NCBI GenBank assembly: GCA_000432335.1
Contig: HF995375.1
Location: 63,065 to 74,910, forward strand
Origin: Firmicutes bacterium CAG:646
GTDB taxonomy: Bacteria > Bacillota > Clostridia > Lachnospirales > Lachnospiraceae
Direction: 5' to 3'
Length of the DNA: 11,846 nt
The first letter of the stretch is position 1. Each line of letters opens with the position of its first letter. This document shows, piece after piece, positions 7,141-11,846 of this stretch. The notes beneath the pieces were generated by a model that was given only the letters and a program-made list of their open reading frames with translations, was not told the origin of the DNA and ran no database searches. Position numbers and translations under genes: made by a program.

Positions 7141-7808
7141 TTCTTGAATTAAAAGATATCTGTAAAGATTATATTCAGGGGAAAATGGTGATTCCGGTGT
7201 TGAAACATGTGGATTTTCACATGGAAAAGGGAGAATATGTGGCGATCATGGGACCTTCCGGTTCTGGAAAAACCACATTGATGAATATTGTAGGTTGTCT
7301 GGATCAGGCAACTTCCGGACAGGTGATCCTGGATGGGCAGGATATCAGCAAGTGTACGGATAATGAAATGTCAGATCTGCGTTTGCATAAGATCGGCTTT
7401 GTATTTCAGAATTTTCAGCTTCTGCCCAAGCAGACGGCGTTGGAAAATGTGGAACTGCCGCTTACCTATGCGGGAATCCCTAAAAAAGAGAGAAAAGAGA
7501 GAGCGCTGGCAGCACTGAAACGAGTTGGTCTGGAGGAACGAGTGGATTTTCAGCCCAATCAGTTATCGGGAGGTCAGAAGCAGAGAGTGGCGATTGCCCG
7601 GGCTATGGTGAATAACCCCAGGATTCTTCTGGCGGATGAGCCGACAGGAGCTCTGGACAGCGCTTCCGGTGAACAGGTGATGGAGCTTTTCCAGCGGCTG
7701 AACGATGAGGGAGTCAGTATTTTGATGATCACTCATGACAGTGAAATTGCAGGATATGCACAGAGAAAAGTGGTCATTCGTGATGGAATCTTAAAAAAGG
7801 AGGGATAA
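7137..7808 (+). CDS. ABC transporter ATP-binding protein, MacB/LolD type
   Basis: This 223-residue nucleotide-binding subunit is complete: Walker A GPSGSGKT (39-46), Q-loop Q91 in VFQNFQ, signature LSGGQ (143-147), Walker B ILLADE (163-168), D-loop region GALD (171-174) and switch His200 in ITHD. The spacing and the MILELKDICKDY opening fit the MacB/LolD/FtsE class of exporters, whose ATPase powers mechanotransmission by a four-TM permease. The start is GTG at 7137, supported by GGAGGA (7125-7130) 6 nt upstream and by overlap with the adaptor 1 stop. Here the ATPase is a separate protein rather than fused to the permease as in E. coli MacB. Substrate cannot be predicted; such systems export peptides, antimicrobials or toxins, or give resistance. 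Confidence 0.96.
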   Translation: MILELKDICKDYIQGKMVIPVLKHVDFHMEKGEYVAIMGPSGSGKTTLMNIVGCLDQATSGQVILDGQDISKCTDNEMSDLRLHKIGFVFQNFQLLPKQTALENVELPLTYAGIPKKERKERALAALKRVGLEERVDFQPNQLSGGQKQRVAIARAMVNNPRILLADEPTGALDSASGEQVMELFQRLNDEGVSILMITHDSEIAGYAQRKVVIRDGILKKEG

Positions 7809-7811
7809 CCC

Positions 7812-9968
7812 GTGAAAAAGAAATGGATAGTGGCTGGTACGGTGGCGGGGGTCATCCTTCTTACCGGGGTGACCGTATATGCGGTGAAGAAAAGCAATGA
7901 GGAAAAGGTAAAGGTTGTATCTGTACAGGAGATGATGGGGTATGGAGGCGATATGAGTAATACCAGCATGTCTGGAAATATCACCTCCGATGTGTCTCAG
8001 GACATTTATCTGACGGACAGCCAGGTGGTAGACGAGATCTTTGTAGAGGAAGGTCAGACGGTTAAAGAAGGAGATAAGCTGATCTCCTATGATATGACGC
8101 TGGTGAATCTGCAGATGGAAATGAAGAAATTAAGTAAGGAAAGTATTGAACTTAATATAAAAAAAGCGCAGCGGGAAATCAAGAAGCTGAAAAACACAAC
8201 ACCTGCCAGTGGAAATGGAGGGATGGATGATCCTGGCTTTATGGATCCGGGACTGGAAGAGCCCATGGAACCGGAAGAACCTATGGAGCCGGAAGAACCG
8301 GAGACAGAACCTGCTGCAGCGCTGGCGCAGCTGGATCAGGAGTCAGAACCATACATGGGATCTGGCACAGAAGAAGACCCCTATCATTTCCTTTGCAGTC
8401 AGAAAGGCGTTGTGCTGGGAAGTTTTCTGAATCGTATGGCAGAAGAACAGTGCTTTTTTCTGATCGAAGTGCGAGAGGGAGATTTGAGTAATGGAGCGCT
8501 GATGAAGGTTTGGGGACAGAAAATCAGCGAGGAAAATTTCAGCGCCGATCCAGAGATGAAATATCGGGTGGCGCTGGGAATCTTTGAGGAAGAGGAAGAA
8601 ATTCTTCATCCTCAGGCATTTTCGCGGCTTACAGCGCAAGATATAGAGCAGAAGAACTGGTGCAAGGGAGATGGCAGTCGGGAAAAACCGTATGTATTTC
8701 TTGTGACAGCCGATGGAACGGTGGAAGGCAGCTTTTTTAATAAAATGAAAGAGCTGGGCGGATATTTTCGTATTGAGGTGAGAGAAGACGGCGTATACAG
8801 CGGCATCTTGCTGAAAGCATGGGAACAGGATGCTGAGAATCTGGGAGAATTTGAAGATGGGACGGTGTATGTGGTTGGACTGGAAGAAAAGAAAGCGGAG
8901 CCAACGCCAACGCCAGAACCAACGGGAACGCCGGAACCAACGACAACGCCGGAACCAACAGGAACACCGGAACCAACGACAACACCAGAGCCGTCAGCGA
9001 CGCCGGAGCCAACGACAACACCAGAGCCGCCAGCGACACCGGAACCAACGACAACACCGGAGCCGTCTGGAACACCAGAAGCGACACCGACGCCAGAAAC
9101 GCCGACAGATGCACCGGTCAATCCAATGACAGCCTCATCCGCTGTTTATCGGAAGGTTATTCCTCTGGCAAATGAGAATACGGTGGATGGAGCTATGGGT
9201 TCCATGGGAACGGTGGGATCTGTTCCTGAGGGAAGTATGACGAAGGAAGAGATTCAAAAACAGATTGAAGAGAAAGAAAAAGAGATCAGAGATTATCAGC
9301 TGGATCTGAAAGAAGCAGATCTGGAATTGAAAAAGATCAATAAAGAGCTGAAAAATCAGACAATAACCAGTACGCTGAACGGCGTGGTAAAGACCGTGGG
9401 AGACCCGAAAAAGAAGAATACCGATGGAAAACCGCTGATTCAGGTGGTGAGCAGTGAAGGGCTTTACATTCAGGGAAATATCAGTGAGATGCAGCTGGAT
9501 AAGCTTCAGGTGGGACAGATTTTAAATGGTTTTTCCTATGACACGGGAGTAAACTTTACCGCTGAAGTAAAGGAAATTTCTCCGTATCCATCGGAAGGTA
9601 ATGACTATAATAATGCAAATGCGTCCATGTATCCTTTTACCGCATATATCCAAAATGCGGAGGGACTGAAAAATAACAGTTATGCAGAGCTGACTTTTGG
9701 GGATGACGGCGGTGATTTATCCGGTGGAGGAATCACGATTGAAAAAGCTTTTGTCAGGACAGAAAATGGTCAGTATTACGTTATGGCAGAGGATGGAAAA
9801 GGACGTCTGGAAAAGAGACCGGTGCAGGTTGCGCGTATTTGGTATGGCTCTCAGTATGAGATTTCCAGCGGTTTGACGATGGAAGATAAGATTGCATTTC
9901 CTTATGGCAAAAAAGTGAAAGAAGGAGCTAAGACAGAAGAAGGATCTATGCAGGATCTGTACAGGTAG
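7812..9968 (+). CDS. Enlarged MacA/HlyD-type adaptor with a large insert in the hairpin (adaptor 2)
   Basis: This 718-residue protein has a GTG start with AGGAGG (7798-7803) 8 nt upstream. An N-terminal anchor (about 5-25) is followed by the first sandwich half (about 55-95, with VDEIFVEEGQTVKEGDKL). Hairpin arm 1 covers about 97-127. A roughly 350-residue insert follows, then hairpin arm 2 (about 476-516), the second sandwich half (517-548, NGVVKTV), a beta barrel (549-630) and a membrane-proximal domain (640-705, GKGRLEKRPV). It is a paralogue of adaptor 1, with matching motifs at both ends. The insert contains Glu/Pro/Met linkers (149-167), two related domains (about 179-262 and 281-360) and a Thr-Pro-Glu stalk (363-430). 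Ordinary adaptors of this class are 350-460 residues, and in MacA the hairpin tip meets TolC. Here the tip position carries extra domains, presumably reaching into or beyond the cell wall. The function of the insert is unknown. Confidence 0.88.
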   Translation: MKKKWIVAGTVAGVILLTGVTVYAVKKSNEEKVKVVSVQEMMGYGGDMSNTSMSGNITSDVSQDIYLTDSQVVDEIFVEEGQTVKEGDKLISYDMTLVNLQMEMKKLSKESIELNIKKAQREIKKLKNTTPASGNGGMDDPGFMDPGLEEPMEPEEPMEPEEPETEPAAALAQLDQESEPYMGSGTEEDPYHFLCSQKGVVLGSFLNRMAEEQCFFLIEVREGDLSNGALMKVWGQKISEENFSADPEMKYRVALGIFEEEEEILHPQAFSRLTAQDIEQKNWCKGDGSREKPYVFLVTADGTVEGSFFNKMKELGGYFRIEVREDGVYSGILLKAWEQDAENLGEFEDGTVYVVGLEEKKAEPTPTPEPTGTPEPTTTPEPTGTPEPTTTPEPSATPEPTTTPEPPATPEPTTTPEPSGTPEATPTPETPTDAPVNPMTASSAVYRKVIPLANENTVDGAMGSMGTVGSVPEGSMTKEEIQKQIEEKEKEIRDYQLDLKEADLELKKINKELKNQTITSTLNGVVKTVGDPKKKNTDGKPLIQVVSSEGLYIQGNISEMQLDKLQVGQILNGFSYDTGVNFTAEVKEISPYPSEGNDYNNANASMYPFTAYIQNAEGLKNNSYAELTFGDDGGDLSGGGITIEKAFVRTENGQYYVMAEDGKGRLEKRPVQVARIWYGSQYEISSGLTMEDKIAFPYGKKVKEGAKTEEGSMQDLYR
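8346..8891 (+). repeat. Two diverged tandem copies of an unrecognised domain inside adaptor 2
   Basis: Copy A (residues about 179-262) and copy B (about 281-360) align throughout: GSGTEEDPYHFL with GDGSREKPYVFL, GSFLNRM with GSFFNKM, FFLIEVRE with YFRIEVRE, and ALMKVW with LLKAW. The copies differ too much to be a recent DNA duplication. Each begins with a GxGxxxxPY motif like those opening small domains in Firmicute surface proteins. I do not recognise a named family. Confidence 0.8.
8916..9095 (+). repeat. Five tandem 36-bp repeats encoding a Thr-Pro-Glu stalk
   Basis: The unit encodes 12 residues with consensus EP-(T/S/P)-(G/A)-TPEPTTTP, occurring five times (residues 369-428 of adaptor 2), the last one degenerate (EPSGTPEATPTP). 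The run is preceded by EPTPTP. Proline and threonine at fixed spacing imply an extended rod, typical of segments that span the Gram-positive cell wall and are often glycosylated. In-frame 36-bp units could change number by slippage without breaking the gene. Confidence 0.92.
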
Positions 9969-9979
9969 GAGGGAAAAGA

Positions 9980-11254
9980 ATGTTTGAAAATATAAGGCTG
10001 GCTTTTGGAGGAATCTGGTCTCATAAAATGCGGTCATTTCTTACCATGCTGGGAATTATTATTGGAATTGCATCGATTATTTCCATCGTTTCAACTATTC
10101 GTGGAACGAATGAACAGATTAAGCAGAATCTGATCGGGGCAGGAAATAATAACGTGGATGTAAAACTCTATCAGGGGGAAGGCGAGTACTATATGGATCA
10201 GGGAAACCCTGAGGGAGTTATGGTGGTTCAGAAAGAACAGAAGAAAAAAATCCGGGCTCTGGATGGTGTAAAAAGCGCAACTTTTTATAATAGAAGAAGC
10301 TATGCGGATGGGATAACGTATCAGGACGTTTCTCTGGATGGAGGAAGTATTTACGGAGTAGATCAGGACTTTCTGAAGACCAAAGGATATGTGGTACAAA
10401 ACGGAAGAGGATTTGTGGAGGCTGATTATACTGGTATCCGCAAAGTGGCGCTGCTGGATGATGTGGCGGTGCAGACACTTTTTCCGGGAGAAGATCCTGT
10501 GGGGAAAACAATGGAAGTGCGGGGAGAACCTTTTACCATTGTAGGATGTATTCGAAAATCTGATGCATTCGAGCCGGTGATCAACAGTATGGAAGATTAT
10601 TATATGTATAATCAAAATTCTCAGGGGATGCTTCTGATCCCTCAGGTTACCTGGCCGATTATCTATAATTTTGACGAACCGATGGATGTGAGTGTCATGG
10701 CAGAAGACACAGACAGTATGAGCAGTATCGGAAAAAAAGTAGAAGATATTATGAACGAACTGGTGGTATCAGCGGGAGCTTCTCAGGAAGGAGAAGCAGA
10801 TAACAGTATCTCTTATAAAGCTGCAGATCTTTTGAAAACAGTGAAAGATTTGCAGAAAGTCAGTGAAAATACAAATAAGCAGCTGTTGTGGATCGCAAGC
10901 ATTTCTCTTCTGGTGGGCGGTATCGGCGTTATGAATATCATGCTGGTATCAGTGACAGAGAGAACCAGTGAGATTGGTCTGAAAAAAGCGATTGGTGCGA
11001 GAAAGAAAAAGATTCTCTGGCAGTTTTTGACAGAGGCAGCGGTGCTTACAAGTATAGGAGGAATCTTGGGCGTGATCGCAGGAATCATACTGTCTCAGGT
11101 TATTGCCAAGATGTCTCAGACTCCGGTTTCCATCAGCGTGCCGGCAAGTGTTCTGGCGGTTGTGTTTTCCATGGCTATCGGTATTATTTTCGGTTTGCTT
11201 CCATCTATTAAGGCGGCAAATCTGAACCCGATCGATGCGCTGCGCCATGAGTAA
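9980..11254 (+). CDS. MacB/FtsX-type ABC transporter permease
   Basis: This 424-residue permease has the MacB layout: TM1 at about 18-40 (MLGIIIGIASIISIV), a large extracytoplasmic domain of about 41-300, then three C-terminal segments at about 302-325 (SLLVGGIGVMNIMLV), 350-376 and 388-408. The conserved cytoplasmic loop SVTERTSEIGLKKAIGARKKKILWQFL (324-350) and the closing LNPIDALR (415-422) are typical of the family. It would dimerise and pair with two copies of the separate ATPase. The ATG follows AGGAGGG (9967-9973), which begins within the adaptor 2 stop codon, so all four genes form one operon. No regulator or two-component system is in the window, so induction and substrate are unknown. 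Confidence 0.94.
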   Translation: MFENIRLAFGGIWSHKMRSFLTMLGIIIGIASIISIVSTIRGTNEQIKQNLIGAGNNNVDVKLYQGEGEYYMDQGNPEGVMVVQKEQKKKIRALDGVKSATFYNRRSYADGITYQDVSLDGGSIYGVDQDFLKTKGYVVQNGRGFVEADYTGIRKVALLDDVAVQTLFPGEDPVGKTMEVRGEPFTIVGCIRKSDAFEPVINSMEDYYMYNQNSQGMLLIPQVTWPIIYNFDEPMDVSVMAEDTDSMSSIGKKVEDIMNELVVSAGASQEGEADNSISYKAADLLKTVKDLQKVSENTNKQLLWIASISLLVGGIGVMNIMLVSVTERTSEIGLKKAIGARKKKILWQFLTEAAVLTSIGGILGVIAGIILSQVIAKMSQTPVSISVPASVLAVVFSMAIGIIFGLLPSIKAANLNPIDALRHE

Positions 11255-11331
11255 GATAGGAAAAAAGGATACTTAAGAAAAAAATAATATTTTTTTCACA
11301 GCGATTTCACCAAAAGAGCAGGGAAATGGTA

Positions 11332-11337
11332 TATAAT
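11332..11337 (+). promoter_or_regulatory. Probable -10 element for the CBS-domain gene
   Basis: A perfect TATAAT lies 30 nt before the ATG at 11368. No good -35 is seen at 16-18 nt; the nearest TTTCAC/TTCACC is about 20 nt upstream. The 113-nt gap after the permease also fits an independent start of transcription. Confidence 0.45.
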
Positions 11338-11367
11338 GACATCAGTGAATTTAACGGGGGTTTTTGT

Positions 11368-11823
11368 ATGAATATATTATTTTTTTTGACACCAAAGAGT
11401 GAAGTGGCACATGTATGTAACGACGATACGCTTCGGCAGGTACTGGAGAAGATTGAATATCATAAGTATACGGCGATTCCCATGCTGAATAAGCATGGAA
11501 AGTATGTGGGAACGGTGACGGAAGGAGATCTTCTGCGCTATATTAAGGAAAAGTATTCTCTGAATCTTAAGAATGCAGAGGATTGTGCGATCAGCCGTGT
11601 TCCTCTCCGGTGGAAATATATGCCGGTGAGTATTGATTGTGATATGGAAGATCTGGTGGAAGTCGCCATGAGACAGAATTTTGTTCCGGTAGTGGATGAT
11701 GCAGATAACTTCATTGGGATTATCAGAAGAAGCGATATTTTGAAATATTGTTACACAAAGAGTAAAGGGGAGAGTCGAACAGTGACAGTTTCCCCGAAAG
11801 AGCGAGAAAAGCTGCTGGTGTAA
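11368..11823 (+). CDS. Stand-alone CBS-domain pair protein, DarB/CbpB-like
   Basis: This 151-residue soluble protein is made only of two CBS motifs: CBS1 about 5-60 (YTAIPML at 34-40, GTVTEGDLLRYI at 48-59) and CBS2 about 83-128 (VPVVDDADNFIGIIRRSDILKYC). A short charged tail follows. The opening with VAHV, the YTAIP motif and the overall length resemble B. subtilis DarB (YkuL) and Listeria CbpB, which bind cyclic di-AMP and modulate partners such as the (p)ppGpp synthetase. Ligand binding here is inference. The frame extends upstream to 11326, but the ATG at 11368 is preferred. It has a G-rich ribosome binding site (GGGGG, 11356-11360) 7 nt upstream, and the longer form would start inside the likely promoter. 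That site is weaker than the AGGAGG sites used by neighbouring genes. Confidence 0.85.
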   Translation: MNILFFLTPKSEVAHVCNDDTLRQVLEKIEYHKYTAIPMLNKHGKYVGTVTEGDLLRYIKEKYSLNLKNAEDCAISRVPLRWKYMPVSIDCDMEDLVEVAMRQNFVPVVDDADNFIGIIRRSDILKYCYTKSKGESRTVTVSPKEREKLLV

Positions 11824-11846
11824 AGAAAGACAGTAATTAGACGTGT

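Noticed and set aside
8612..9121. Long open frame on the minus strand opposite the repeat array, encoding a Gly-Ser-Val-rich repeat protein
   Set aside because: It is the antisense reading of the 36-bp Thr-Pro-Glu repeats and adaptor 2, with no ribosome binding site. The plus-strand gene has clear domain structure across the same bases.
11278..11296. A7-TAATA-T7 palindrome after the permease as an intrinsic terminator
   Set aside because: The stem is pure A-T with no GC pairs, so it is too weak to call a terminator. No better candidate is seen in this gap.

Overview
The window reads as chromosomal DNA of a low-to-moderate GC Firmicute, most likely a gut Lachnospiraceae member (Blautia / Ruminococcus gnavus-like). 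This rests on three things: the hemZ - HD-domain gene - hisS - aspS order, the style of the HisRS and AspRS sequences, and strong AGGAGG-type ribosome binding sites before nearly every gene. The assignment to family is inference; genus cannot be settled from the sequence alone. No tRNA, rRNA, CRISPR array, transposase or phage gene is visible.

Left block (1-4047, plus strand): the 3' end of hemZ (radical SAM coproporphyrinogen oxidase-like protein), a compact HD-GYP phosphohydrolase, hisS and aspS. The genes are tightly packed (39 nt gap, 10 nt overlap, 18 nt gap) and look like one transcription unit, whose promoter lies upstream of the window. HisRS has a C-terminal anticodon-binding domain shorter than the textbook form.

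Between aspS and the next, convergent gene (4048-4237) lies an unusual 150-nt imperfect palindrome. It could be a bidirectional terminator, a MITE-like repeat, or both. On the minus strand, 4238-5548 encodes a membrane protein that fuses a DUF1294 module to two tandem copies of an extracytoplasmic domain.

Right block (5749-11254, plus strand): a four-gene MacAB-type ABC exporter operon in the order adaptor 1 - ATPase - adaptor 2 - permease. The two adaptors are paralogues with an N-terminal membrane anchor. The second is greatly enlarged (718 aa): about 350 residues interrupt the alpha-helical hairpin, exactly where a classical MacA would meet TolC. The insert holds two homologous copies of an unrecognised domain followed by a Thr-Pro-Glu stalk built from five 36-bp repeats. 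In a cell without an outer membrane this suggests an exporter whose adaptor projects a domain through or onto the cell wall. It is the most novel-looking item here. A divergent promoter region (5549-5748) separates this operon from the DUF1294 fusion gene.

The window ends with a 151-aa stand-alone CBS-domain-pair protein (11368-11823) resembling the c-di-AMP-binding DarB/CbpB proteins, with its own likely -10 element.
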